From assembly GCA_027080995.1 (NCBI GenBank), contig JALWNT010000083.1:1-40824 (forward strand): a stretch of 40,824 nt of DNA. The letters run 5' to 3'. The stretch comes from Campylobacteraceae bacterium. Its GTDB lineage: Bacteria; Campylobacterota; Campylobacteria; Campylobacterales; Sulfurovaceae. Positions 12,987 through 19,627 of this stretch are shown here, in pieces; the first letter of the stretch is position 1, and each line of letters begins with the position of its first letter. The notes under the pieces were generated by a model. The model worked only from the letters and a program-made list of their open reading frames with translations. It was not told the origin of the DNA and made no database searches. The translations under genes were made by a program, and so were the position numbers.

Positions 12987-14279
12987 TCACATTCCCCCGA
13001 AACTTCCCATATCAAAACGCTCGCCGGTCTTTTGTACGTGGAGATAGAGGTGCCAGGCACGGTAGATGTTGACGGCGATCCAGGCGAAGGAGGCGCCGAG
13101 CAGTATCCCGGCCAGGGGCCATAGACGCGAATCGAAAGCGGCGACGAGGGCGACGAAAATCGTCGTCGAATGGATCGCGAGATGGCGCATCGCGTTTTTG
13201 GGGTGGATCACCTCGTGCATCATCGGCGCGGTGAAGTACCCCTGGGCGTTGAGGTGAAACCAGGTCAGAAACGGGACGATCTTGTAAGCCATAGCCAGGA
13301 CGACACTGAGGGCGAAACTCGTGTAAAGCACATAAAGCATCGTTGTCAAAGGCATTGACAAAACTGTCAGATTTCCGACGAGGAGAAGAAGCATAGCCGC
13401 GGCGAGAGAGCCCATCCCCAGGCGCCAGAACCAGACCGTCGCGTCGGTCAAGGGGCGTTGACGCATCGAAAGACGCCGCAGCGTCAGGAGCGCGTGGCTC
13501 AGGAGCAGCGCCGCGGCGAAACTCTCGATCCAGGGCTGCAAAGCCGGGGCGTTCAGTGCGGCGACGAGCTCGGCGGTGAGCGCCCCCGTCAGCAGCGCCG
13601 GCATCCATCGGGCGTAGCGCTTCGGATAGGGCGGCGTGACGTAGAACATTTCGATCACCTGGAAGCTGACGGAGACGATCAGCAGAGCGATCCACCCCAG
13701 CAGCCCCAGATCCAGGTGCAGCTGTTTTAGCGCGGGGAGATCTCCCCGCTCTATCCATCCTCCCAGCAGTGCAAGCATCCATCCTCCTACAATGACAAGT
13801 AGGAGGAGGTTGTAGAGGGAAAAGCCCATCCCCCGAGACGAAGGCGAATGGCTCGGCAAGCGATAGAGGCGCGAGAGCATCCGCACCGCTATTGGTAGCA
13901 GGCCGATACCCAGAAAGAGCAGAGCAAAGGCGTAGAGCACGGAAGAGGCCGTCGCAAAAGCGCTCAACAGAAAGATTGTCCCGAAAAGGATCGGATACAG
14001 GCTGCGGATCGCCGCTTTGACGGGATCGTGCAGCGCCACCCCGGCTAAAACCGGGAGCATCTGGAAAAGCGCCCCCAGCATAAAAGAGAGCATCACTCCC
14101 AGCGTCAGCATATGCGTCAGAATCAAAGCGTCCGGGGTGGAAGGATCCACGGCCGGCGCACCGGCGAAGAAGAGCCAGATCCCGGCGGCGATTCCCCAGA
14201 GGGAACCGGCCAGAAAAAAACGAAAGATCACGGAGATCGGCGGTGCCTGATCGAGGGAGAGTCCGCTGTTTTGGAACAT
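12987..14279 (-). CDS. Polytopic membrane protein, heme-copper oxidase/NnrS-like
   Basis: This 430-aa protein has about 12 hydrophobic segments spread over its length. It starts at an ATG (14279) with a strong AAGGAGCC Shine-Dalgarno. His56 lies in ILTHMLTLGVMLSFMLGALFQ, and further membrane or loop histidines occur in KQLHLDLG, TWFHLNAQGYF and MMHEVIH. This spacing recalls heme-ligating membrane proteins such as NnrS or subunit I of heme-copper oxidases and NO reductases. I do not assign it to one of them. It is the last gene of a minus-strand cluster with hemerythrin, DUF2249 and FmdE-like genes, which points to NO or oxygen handling. That role is inference. Confidence 0.6.
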   Translation of the reverse strand: MFQNSGLSLDQAPPISVIFRFFLAGSLWGIAAGIWLFFAGAPAVDPSTPDALILTHMLTLGVMLSFMLGALFQMLPVLAGVALHDPVKAAIRSLYPILFGTIFLLSAFATASSVLYAFALLFLGIGLLPIAVRMLSRLYRLPSHSPSSRGMGFSLYNLLLLVIVGGWMLALLGGWIERGDLPALKQLHLDLGLLGWIALLIVSVSFQVIEMFYVTPPYPKRYARWMPALLTGALTAELVAALNAPALQPWIESFAAALLLSHALLTLRRLSMRQRPLTDATVWFWRLGMGSLAAAMLLLLVGNLTVLSMPLTTMLYVLYTSFALSVVLAMAYKIVPFLTWFHLNAQGYFTAPMMHEVIHPKNAMRHLAIHSTTIFVALVAAFDSRLWPLAGILLGASFAWIAVNIYRAWHLYLHVQKTGERFDMGSFGGM

Positions 14280-14343
14280 AAGGCTCCTTTTCTGTAATTT
14301 TCTGTTTGAGACGCCGGAGGAGACGGAACGAAAAGCGCGCCTC

Positions 14344-14610
14344 TTATGCCTGAGGCCCGCTTCCGGAGAGAAACTCTTCGAGTCTGACCTCCCGGTTTCG
14401 GCTGATCAGGATATGCCACTCCCCCTTTTCGTCGCGACGTTCCAGGGTATTGAGGCCGTGCTCGCGGGCCAGGGCCATCAACGGGACGGGTTCGCGGCGG
14501 TGCAGCATATAGAGATAGCTCTCTTCATCCAATTCTCGCAGGATCGCGATCGCCCTCTCGAGCGGCTCGGGGTGTTCCATCTCTCTGGCATCGAGGAGAC
14601 GGCAGGTCAC
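14344..14610 (-). CDS. DUF2249 domain protein
   Basis: This 88-aa protein has the DUF2249 pattern: LDAREMEHPEPLERAIAIL, then LDEESYLYMLHRREPVPLM, an AREHGLNTLERRD block and a final EWHILISRN strand. The fold is TusA-like (SirA-like). The GTG start overlaps the hemerythrin stop as GTGA, so translation is coupled. DUF2249 genes are often found next to hemerythrin, NnrS-like or cytochrome oxidase-like genes in denitrifiers, and the same holds here. The biochemical role is unknown, and no Cys suited to sulfur transfer is conserved apart from Cys3. Confidence 0.8.
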   Translation of the reverse strand: MTCRLLDAREMEHPEPLERAIAILRELDEESYLYMLHRREPVPLMALAREHGLNTLERRDEKGEWHILISRNREVRLEEFLSGSGPQA

Positions 14611-15047
14611 AGCTCTACCTTCTCCATCTTTTCGACCAGATCGCTTTTTTCCGCAGGAGGGAGGACGCGGTCACACATCGCGTAGAGCATCTGCTCCTCT
14701 TTCATATTGTGTTGCTGCAGGAGGATCATCATCGATTCGGCGAGTGAAAGGTAGGCGTCTCGATCCTGTTTTTCGATCGCCTCGGCCATTTTGCCCACCA
14801 GTCCGCGGACCTGCTCGTGCTCGAAGCGCATCACCTGGGTCGGCCCTTCGCTCGATCCCGTTTTGGCTTCAAAAGCGGGGAAGAGCTCCTCCTCCTCTTT
14901 CTTGAAATGTTTCAAGGTTTCGTTGGCGAAATCGAGAAAGGCTTTCTCCGCGGCCTCCCACTCCCCCGAAGCGGCCAGTTTTTCCGCTTCGGCGAAGAGG
15001 CCGTCGCAGGATCGGTGCTCGTGGGTCAAATAGTTGGATATCTGCAT
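14607..15047 (-). CDS. Hemerythrin-like protein
   Basis: This 146-aa four-helix di-iron protein may bind O2 or NO. Candidate ligands are His9/His11 in the first helix, His47 with Glu51 in LKHFKKEEEELF, His77 in MRFEHEQV, and His113 with Glu117 in QQHNMKEEQ. This matches the hemerythrin HHE pattern of H...HxxxE...H...HxxxE. The start at 15047 has AAAGGAGC upstream. It is followed by DUF2249 with a 4-nt overlap. Related cytoplasmic hemerythrins of denitrifiers and of Campylobacter protect iron-sulfur enzymes or respond to NO and oxygen. Confidence 0.88.
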   Translation of the reverse strand: MQISNYLTHEHRSCDGLFAEAEKLAASGEWEAAEKAFLDFANETLKHFKKEEEELFPAFEAKTGSSEGPTQVMRFEHEQVRGLVGKMAEAIEKQDRDAYLSLAESMMILLQQHNMKEEQMLYAMCDRVLPPAEKSDLVEKMEKVEL

Positions 15048-15071
15048 CGGTGCTCCTTTGTAAGATGTGGC

Positions 15072-15689
15072 TTAGGCTTCGTCCGTCACCGCGGCGATTT
15101 TGCCCCAGAGCTCGGGAGTGGTAAGCATCGCTTCGACCCTTCCCTGCCAGAGCTCCTGGAATTTCCGCCGCTCTTCGGGCAGCGCTTCCCCGCGCAGCGC
15201 CTTTTGCATCAGGGGCATCATCTCGGGAGAGCCGCCCACGACGGAGGTGTCCAGGCGGAGGCTGACGGTCGCGCCGGTATCGAGGCGGCTTAGGCGCAGG
15301 TCTCCCGCGATCTCGGAGACGCCGTAGTGCAGCAGGCCCCGTCGGCTGAAGGCGCCGCCGATTCCCGCGAAACCTCCCTCGTCCCCGGCGCCGCAGACGA
15401 AAGCGATGACGGTCCCTAGTACTCCGGTGACCCCCGCGCTCTTCTCTTCACGCATTTCGACCCGGATCTTGCTGCGTTCGGGCAGGCTGTCGGGGCCGTA
15501 GAGGTGCTGCAGGCCCTGATGGGCGAGGAGGAAAGCTCCGGCTACGGTGGGGCAGGAGTGGCCGGCGAGTTTGACGCAGTCGAGGTAACGGATCTCCACG
15601 ATCCCCTCCCCGAACGCACCAAGAAAATCCCCGAGGGGATCGTAAAGGCGGAAGACCGGAGCCCGGTCGAAAAAGTCTGGTGTCTGCAT
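15072..15689 (-). CDS. FmdE-like domain protein
   Basis: This 205-aa protein begins MQTPDFFDRAPVFRLYDPLGDFLGAF. The ATG at 15689 has AAAGGACAG upstream, and an upstream in-frame extension of 25 codons is rejected. The motif LAGHSCPTVAGA (from residue 41, with His44 and Cys46) is the FmdE-family metal/thiol signature named after formylmethanofuran dehydrogenase subunit E. The organism has no sign here of methanogenic C1 enzymes. It is the first gene of the cluster FmdE-hemerythrin-DUF2249-membrane protein, so a role in that NO/oxygen-linked unit is inferred. A TACAAT box at 15723-15728 (minus) may be its promoter. Confidence 0.7.
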   Translation of the reverse strand: MQTPDFFDRAPVFRLYDPLGDFLGAFGEGIVEIRYLDCVKLAGHSCPTVAGAFLLAHQGLQHLYGPDSLPERSKIRVEMREEKSAGVTGVLGTVIAFVCGAGDEGGFAGIGGAFSRRGLLHYGVSEIAGDLRLSRLDTGATVSLRLDTSVVGGSPEMMPLMQKALRGEALPEERRKFQELWQGRVEAMLTTPELWGKIAAVTDEA

Positions 15690-15722
15690 AATCTGTCCTT
15701 TGAAATGTCGATCCTGATTTCG

Positions 15723-15728
15723 ATTGTA
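15723..15728 (-). promoter_or_regulatory. Likely -10 box of the FmdE-hemerythrin cluster
   Basis: TACAAT on the minus strand lies 33 nt before the ATG at 15689, within CGATACAATCG. No clear NssR or FNR-type operator was seen nearby. Confidence 0.4.
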
Positions 15729-15773
15729 TCGAGAGAGGCTCTTTTCCAGAGTGACTCCCGTCAACGCTTCAGC

Positions 15774-15788
15774 ATTTTATGCTAAAAT
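15774..15788 (+). promoter_or_regulatory. Promoter region of the thioredoxin-like ferredoxin gene
   Basis: A palindrome AGCAT-TTT-ATGCT immediately precedes TAAAAT (15783-15788), which is suited as a -10 box 43 nt before the ATG at 15832. The palindrome could be an operator. Confidence 0.4.
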
Positions 15789-15831
15789 TCCTTTGAAACC
15801 AGACAAAATTACTCAGAATTAAGGAGTTTCC

Positions 15832-16212
15832 ATGACCCAAGCAGGAATGCCTCAGCCCGCCTACTACATTTTCAAGTGCCAGCAGAGCGCCCCTCCGGGG
15901 ATGCCCAAGCCCAGCTGTGTCCGCCAGGACGACCCCGAGAGCCAGCAGCTTTTCCAGCATCTGGCGCAGCAGCTGATGATGAAAGGCATCATCGGCACCG
16001 TACAACCGGTCCAAACCGGCTGCCTCGGCCGCTGCCAGCAGGGGCCCGTGATGCTCGTAGAGCCCGGCCATACGATGTACGTCAATCTCACCAAGGAGAA
16101 GATCGACCGGATCATCGAGGAGCATATCCTCGGCGGCAAGGTCGTCGAAGAGTACGTCATCCCCGAAGAGTTCTGGGGCGAGCCCGTCTCCCCCTCGGAG
16201 ATTGCACGCTGA
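15832..16212 (+). CDS. Thioredoxin-like [2Fe-2S] ferredoxin domain protein
   Basis: This 126-aa protein has a ferredoxin of the thioredoxin-like type. The four cluster cysteines are visible: one in YYIFKCQQS, one in PKPSCVRQD and the CLGRC pair near residues 61-65. The following QGPVMLVEPGHTMYVNLT matches the strand after the CxxxC in this family. Such domains also occur as a NuoE subunit core, but here the protein is stand-alone. The start has AAGGAG at a good distance. It is monocistronic, with a strong terminator 11 nt after the stop region. It is divergent from the FmdE-hemerythrin cluster. The electron partner is unknown. Confidence 0.85.
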   Translation: MTQAGMPQPAYYIFKCQQSAPPGMPKPSCVRQDDPESQQLFQHLAQQLMMKGIIGTVQPVQTGCLGRCQQGPVMLVEPGHTMYVNLTKEKIDRIIEEHILGGKVVEEYVIPEEFWGEPVSPSEIAR

Positions 16213-16240
16213 GGCGACGGATGCTGCCGTCGCCCCTTTC
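16213..16240 (+). terminator. Terminator of the ferredoxin gene
   Basis: GGCGACGG (16213-16220) and CCGTCGCC (16227-16234) form a perfect 8-bp stem with the loop ATGCTG, followed by CCTTTCG. It starts 1 nt after the stop codon. Confidence 0.7.
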
Positions 16241-16242
16241 GT

Positions 16243-16248
16243 TATAAT
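16243..16248 (+). promoter_or_regulatory. -10 box of the panD-ybaB-ankyrin operon
   Basis: TATAAT directly follows the ferredoxin terminator and lies 88 nt upstream of panD. It is the only good promoter in the gap. Confidence 0.55.
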
Positions 16249-16285
16249 TGAGGAGGACAGAAGAGAGGGCTCCGTGAGCTTTGCC

Positions 16286-16306
16286 TTCTGAACTCTGAAT
16301 GTCTGA
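16286..16306 (+). repeat. Heptanucleotide array upstream of panD
   Basis: Three units read TTCTGAA, CTCTGAA, TGTCTGA. They lie in the panD leader between the -10 box and the start codon. The third unit is degenerate. Confidence 0.5.
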
Positions 16307-16336
16307 TTCATCAGGCCGAAAAAGGAGAACGATCGA

Positions 16337-16705
16337 ATGCTGATCACGATGCTGCAGAGCAAAATCCACCGCGCGACGGTGACCGACGCCAACCTCGATT
16401 ATGTGGGATCCATCACGATCGACCGGGAGCTGCTGGAAGCCTCCGGGATGCGGGTCGGGCAAAAGGTGGACATCGTCGACGTGAACAACGGGGAGCGCTT
16501 CTCCACCTACATCATCCCCGGAGAGCGGGGGAAGCGGGAGATCTGCCTCAACGGTGCGGCCGCGAGAAAGGTCCACCGCGGCGACAAAATCATCATCATC
16601 GCCTACGCGCAGATGGACGAAAAGGAAGCGGAAAGTTTCCGGCCTAGAATCGTCATCGTCGACGACGACAATACGATCGCCCAGTCCTTCGAGGGGCTGG
16701 AATAG
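16337..16705 (+). CDS. panD: Aspartate 1-decarboxylase proenzyme
   Basis: PanD makes beta-alanine for pantothenate and CoA. The 122-aa protein starts [16 protein letters not shown] and self-cleaves between Gly24 and Ser25 (YVGSITID) to form the pyruvoyl cofactor. The same position is used in E. coli PanD. The conserved [18 protein letters not shown] and [10 protein letters not shown] segments follow. The ATG at 16337 has AAAAGGAGAACG upstream. It is first in an operon with ybaB (18 nt gap) and an ankyrin gene. The length is usual. Confidence 0.96.
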   Translation: MLITMLQSKIHRATVTDANLDYVGSITIDRELLEASGMRVGQKVDIVDVNNGERFSTYIIPGERGKREICLNGAAARKVHRGDKIIIIAYAQMDEKEAESFRPRIVIVDDDNTIAQSFEGLE

Positions 16706-16723
16706 CACCGAAAGGAAAACGCG

Positions 16724-17041
16724 ATGTTTGAGGGACTCGATCTGAACAATATGGGCAAGATGATGGAGGAGATGCAGGCGAAGGCCCGAGAACTCCAGGA
16801 AAAATCCAAAGAGACGATCCTCACCGCCAAGGGCGGCGGGGGAATGATCCAAGCCAGTGCCAACGGCGCGGGAGAGATCGTGGACATCAGCATCGACGAT
16901 TCGCTGATGGAGGACAAAGAGTCGCTGCAAATCCTCCTGATCAGCACCCTCAACGATCTGATGAAAATGGTCGAAGACAACAAAAAATCCCAGGCGATGG
17001 GACTGCTAGGGGGCCTCAACCCCTTCGGAACGGGCCAATGA
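16724..17041 (+). CDS. ybaB: YbaB/EbfC family nucleoid-associated protein
   Basis: This 105-aa small dimeric DNA-binding protein has the family signature NMGKMMEEMQAKARELQEK helix, then TAKGGGGMIQASANGAGEIVDISID and a C-terminal helical part. YbaB/EbfC proteins bind DNA and affect nucleoid organisation. Outside Campylobacterota the gene is typically next to dnaX and recR, but here it lies between panD and an ankyrin gene. The stop overlaps the next start as ATGA. Confidence 0.92.
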   Translation: MFEGLDLNNMGKMMEEMQAKARELQEKSKETILTAKGGGGMIQASANGAGEIVDISIDDSLMEDKESLQILLISTLNDLMKMVEDNKKSQAMGLLGGLNPFGTGQ

Positions 17042-17619
17042 AATCCCGGGAGGCGATGGAAAAGCTCCTTGAAGCGATCGAACGGGACAATCTCGTCGCC
17101 TTGCGAAAAATCCTCGAAAGCGGGGAGGTGGACCTGGGGGCCGATGTCGTCATCGGCGAAGAGTACGAGATGGATGACCCCGACGAAATTCCGCTGCTTT
17201 TTTATCTCCTGATGAAGGGGATCAGCCTCGAAGCGCTGAAGATGCTGATCGATGCGGGCCTGGATATCCACTACATCAACCGCGAAGGGCTCGGCGCCCT
17301 CGATGTCGCCATCAAATACCGCCGGCCCGACGTCGTACGCCTCTGCAAAGAGCATGGAATCAGTCTCAGCGAAAGCCGGCGCAAAAGCGGAATGACTCCC
17401 GTGATGCTCGCCGCCGCGTTCAACGACAGCGAAATGGTGAAATACCTGATCGAAGAGGGCGCCGACATCAACGGTGTCGACCGCTTCGGGATGACCGCGC
17501 TGGATTATGCCAGGAAAATGGGACAAACCCGCGTCAAAGAGTATCTCGAAAGCCTAGGAGCCCGGCACGAACTCTATCCCGATAAAGAGGATTCGAACGC
17601 CAATAAGGCATCCGAGTAA
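17038..17619 (+). CDS. Ankyrin repeat protein
   Basis: This 193-aa protein contains about three to four ankyrin repeats. The clearest is GMTPVMLAAAFNDSEMVKYLIEEGADINGVDR, then FGMTALDYARKMGQTRVKEYLESLGA. Degenerate repeats precede it around LEALKMLIDAGLDIHYINREGLGALDVAI. Ankyrin repeats mediate protein-protein contacts. There is no signal peptide, so it is cytoplasmic. Translation is coupled to ybaB (ATGA overlap). The acidic segment GEEYEMDDPDEIP near residue 39 may be a loop. The partner is unknown. Confidence 0.88.
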   Translation: MKSREAMEKLLEAIERDNLVALRKILESGEVDLGADVVIGEEYEMDDPDEIPLLFYLLMKGISLEALKMLIDAGLDIHYINREGLGALDVAIKYRRPDVVRLCKEHGISLSESRRKSGMTPVMLAAAFNDSEMVKYLIEEGADINGVDRFGMTALDYARKMGQTRVKEYLESLGARHELYPDKEDSNANKASE

Positions 17620-17631
17620 CTCCGTGAATCT

Positions 17632-17664
17632 CTCCTGGGACGTTTGACTGGGCCAATAATTTAT
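17632..17664 (+). repeat. Third copy of the REP-like palindrome
   Basis: TCTCCTGGGAC is an exact 11-bp match to 12,851-12,861, and it is followed by GTTTGACTGGGCCAAT, a decayed version of the GTTTGRC-N3-GYCAAAC hairpin, then AATTTAT. It lies in the 41-bp gap between convergent ankyrin and rnhB genes and runs into the rnhB stop. Confidence 0.5.
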
Positions 17665-18293
17665 CCCTCGGCGAAAAGGCCGGGAGCGTTCCGCTCCGTC
17701 TTGATCCGGAAAGAGCGGCGGTGAATGGGGCAGTAGCCGTAGCGGGCGATCGCCTCGAGATGCGTGCGTGTGCCGTAACCTTTGTGCCGCTCGAAGCCGT
17801 ACTGGGGCCAGCGCTCGGCGTAACGGAGCATCAACCTGTCGCGGGTGACCTTGGCGAGGATGCTGGCCGCACTCACCTCCCGGACTTTCGCATCGGCTTT
17901 GACCTGCGTGGCGATGCGGGAGACTCCGTAGTTGCTGTTGCCGTCGAAAAGGAAGCGGACATTGTCGGCCCCGAGAACCTCGACAATCTCCTCAAGCCCT
18001 CGACGCAGACAGAGGGAGAGCCCCTCCGCGTCGATCCGTTGGGCTTCGATGATGACCAGATGGTACCGGCTGCGTTGCACAATGCGCTCGTGGAGCTTTT
18101 CGCGCTCTGTTTCACTCAGCATTTTGGAGTCGGCGAGTTTGTAGACTCTTGAGGTCAGGATCACCCCCGCCATCACAAGCGGCCCCGCCAACGGGCCTCT
18201 GCCGGCTTCGTCGATCCCGCAAAGCAGCCATTTCCCCTCTTCTTCTTGCATTTCATCGAAAAGATTTCCGGTTTTTTCCGTCGTATTAACCAC
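17661..18293 (-). CDS. rnhB: Ribonuclease HII
   Basis: RNase HII removes RNA from RNA-DNA hybrids and single ribonucleotides from DNA. The 210-aa frame starts at a GTG (18293) behind a GGGGGTG Shine-Dalgarno-like stretch. An ATG at 18251 (MQEEEGKWLLCGIDEAGRG) is the alternative. The active site is visible as GIDEAGRGPLAGP (Asp and Glu), FLFDGN (Asp) and SAASILAKVTRD (Asp). The C-terminal HKGYGTRTHLEAI.RYG.CPIHRRSF block is typical. It is the last gene of a minus-strand run after rimO and tilS, but a 113-bp gap with a hairpin separates it from tilS. Confidence 0.95.
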   Translation of the reverse strand: MVNTTEKTGNLFDEMQEEEGKWLLCGIDEAGRGPLAGPLVMAGVILTSRVYKLADSKMLSETEREKLHERIVQRSRYHLVIIEAQRIDAEGLSLCLRRGLEEIVEVLGADNVRFLFDGNSNYGVSRIATQVKADAKVREVSAASILAKVTRDRLMLRYAERWPQYGFERHKGYGTRTHLEAIARYGYCPIHRRSFRIKTERNAPGLFAEG

Positions 18294-18349
18294 TGATACA
18301 CCCCCGATTGGCCGATAGTTAACGAGTTTTCCCTATACTTTGAGTATCA

Positions 18350-18373
18350 GAAGGTCGGTGCGGGTCGACCTTC
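18350..18373. terminator. Hairpin between tilS and rnhB
   Basis: GAAGGTCG (18350-18357) and CGACCTTC (18366-18373) form a perfect 8-bp stem with an 8-nt loop. It lies 34 bp after the tilS stop. It has no long T-run on the minus strand, so termination is uncertain. Confidence 0.45.
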
Positions 18374-18406
18374 CGAGACTCCTTGTTTTCATTGCGAAAA
18401 GAGTTT

Positions 18407-19522
18407 TTACTCCTTGTCTCTTTTCGATTCCAAAAAATCATTACAGTCCAAGAATGAATCTTCCGCGAATGCGGAAGTCTTTGGTCGCTGCGTTATCTGC
18501 AAAATTCCTCTTTTCCCGGTTTTTTTTATCAAAGTGGACGGATCGATCTCCTCCGCATAAAGATACGGACGGATTTTCGGAGGGATCCCGAGACGTCGAC
18601 AAAGTTCCCGGAAAGATTTCGGCATCGTCACCCCTCGCTTATAAGGAGCAAGATAGAGCATCCCTTCTTTAACCTCCACGGCCCAGCGCCTGCCGACGAC
18701 GAGAGACTCTCCTCTCTCGATTCGCTCACGCTCCGCCGCACTTAGAAGATACCCTTCTCTTTTGAGAAGCCTATCGGCGGCTCGTGATGCCGCTGATGGA
18801 CTTTGGAGTTTCACGATCCAAAGATCGCCGAATCGCCGACTCTCTCCTATCTCCCCAAGCAGTACCCGACGATCACGATCGAGATAATCGAAAGTCCGTC
18901 GTATTCCCGAAGCGTAACGCGCCATCAGCGCATCACCGAATTCCGCCGCAAGGCGGTTGCGTTCATAGTGGTGATCGGCATTGCTCGCATCTTCGAACCA
19001 GGAAATCCCCCTCCCCTCCAGATAATCACGCAATTGAGCGCGGCTTTGGCGAAGTAGAGGACGAAGAAGACGATAGCTTCGTCCAGCACGGGTTTGGCGC
19101 ACGCTGCAGACTTCCATCCCCGCCAACTCCATCGTGCCCGCTCCACGGATCATCCGCATCAGAAACCACCCAAGGCGATCATCGAGCTGGTGCGCCGTCA
19201 GAAGTGTTTCGTAGCCGTATCTCTCGATCAATGATTCAAAAAATTCATAGCGAAACCGTCTCGCCTCCGCCTCGAAATTGCTCTCCCATTTCGGCGCACG
19301 TAGGATATGGGCCCGCAGTCCGTATCTATCTGCCAGCTCTTCGGCTGCCCTCACCTCCTCTTCCGCCTGCTCCCGCACACCGTAATTCACCATTGCGATA
19401 TCGAAATCAATCCCGTTTTCCAGGAGCAGATGAAAAAGGGCGGTAGAGTCGAGACCGTGGGAAAAAGCCAAAAGGTTTTTTCCCGTAAGAAATGAGAAAC
19501 AAGGCTCAAGGAACGATTTCAT
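18407..19522 (-). CDS. tilS: tRNA(Ile)-lysidine synthase
   Basis: TilS converts C34 of the AUA-reading tRNA-Ile to lysidine using ATP and lysine. The 371-aa protein from the ATG at 19522 starts MKSFLEPCFSFLTGKNLLAF. A TTG at 19558 is the in-frame alternative, and neither has a clear Shine-Dalgarno. The PP-loop reads SHGLDS (residues 21-26) instead of the usual SGGxDS. Campylobacter TilS also departs here, so this is a lineage trait more than damage. The HQLDDRLGWFLMRMIRGAG block and the ISWFEDASNAD segment are present. It follows rimO as in Campylobacter. Confidence 0.92.
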   Translation of the reverse strand: MKSFLEPCFSFLTGKNLLAFSHGLDSTALFHLLLENGIDFDIAMVNYGVREQAEEEVRAAEELADRYGLRAHILRAPKWESNFEAEARRFRYEFFESLIERYGYETLLTAHQLDDRLGWFLMRMIRGAGTMELAGMEVCSVRQTRAGRSYRLLRPLLRQSRAQLRDYLEGRGISWFEDASNADHHYERNRLAAEFGDALMARYASGIRRTFDYLDRDRRVLLGEIGESRRFGDLWIVKLQSPSAASRAADRLLKREGYLLSAAERERIERGESLVVGRRWAVEVKEGMLYLAPYKRGVTMPKSFRELCRRLGIPPKIRPYLYAEEIDPSTLIKKTGKRGILQITQRPKTSAFAEDSFLDCNDFLESKRDKE

Positions 19523-19531
19523 TTTTTTAAA

Positions 19532-19545
19532 AGTTGACAGTTGAC
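19532..19545 (+). repeat. Heptanucleotide repeat upstream of tilS
   Basis: Two perfect AGTTGAC units lie 10 nt upstream of the tilS ATG (minus strand gene). Confidence 0.5.
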
Positions 19546-19613
19546 GCTTTGAACGCAAAAGATAAGTAGTCGAAAGAGTTCTTCGGAATCTGTGCTGATC
19601 TCCGGAACCATCT

Positions 19614-19627
19614 CCTCATTCCTCATT
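19614..19627 (+). repeat. Heptanucleotide repeat at the rimO stop codon
   Basis: Two perfect CCTCATT units cover the rimO stop (19616-19618) and last codons. The unit is the same heptamer as ATTCCTC at 25,061 in another phase. Confidence 0.55.
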
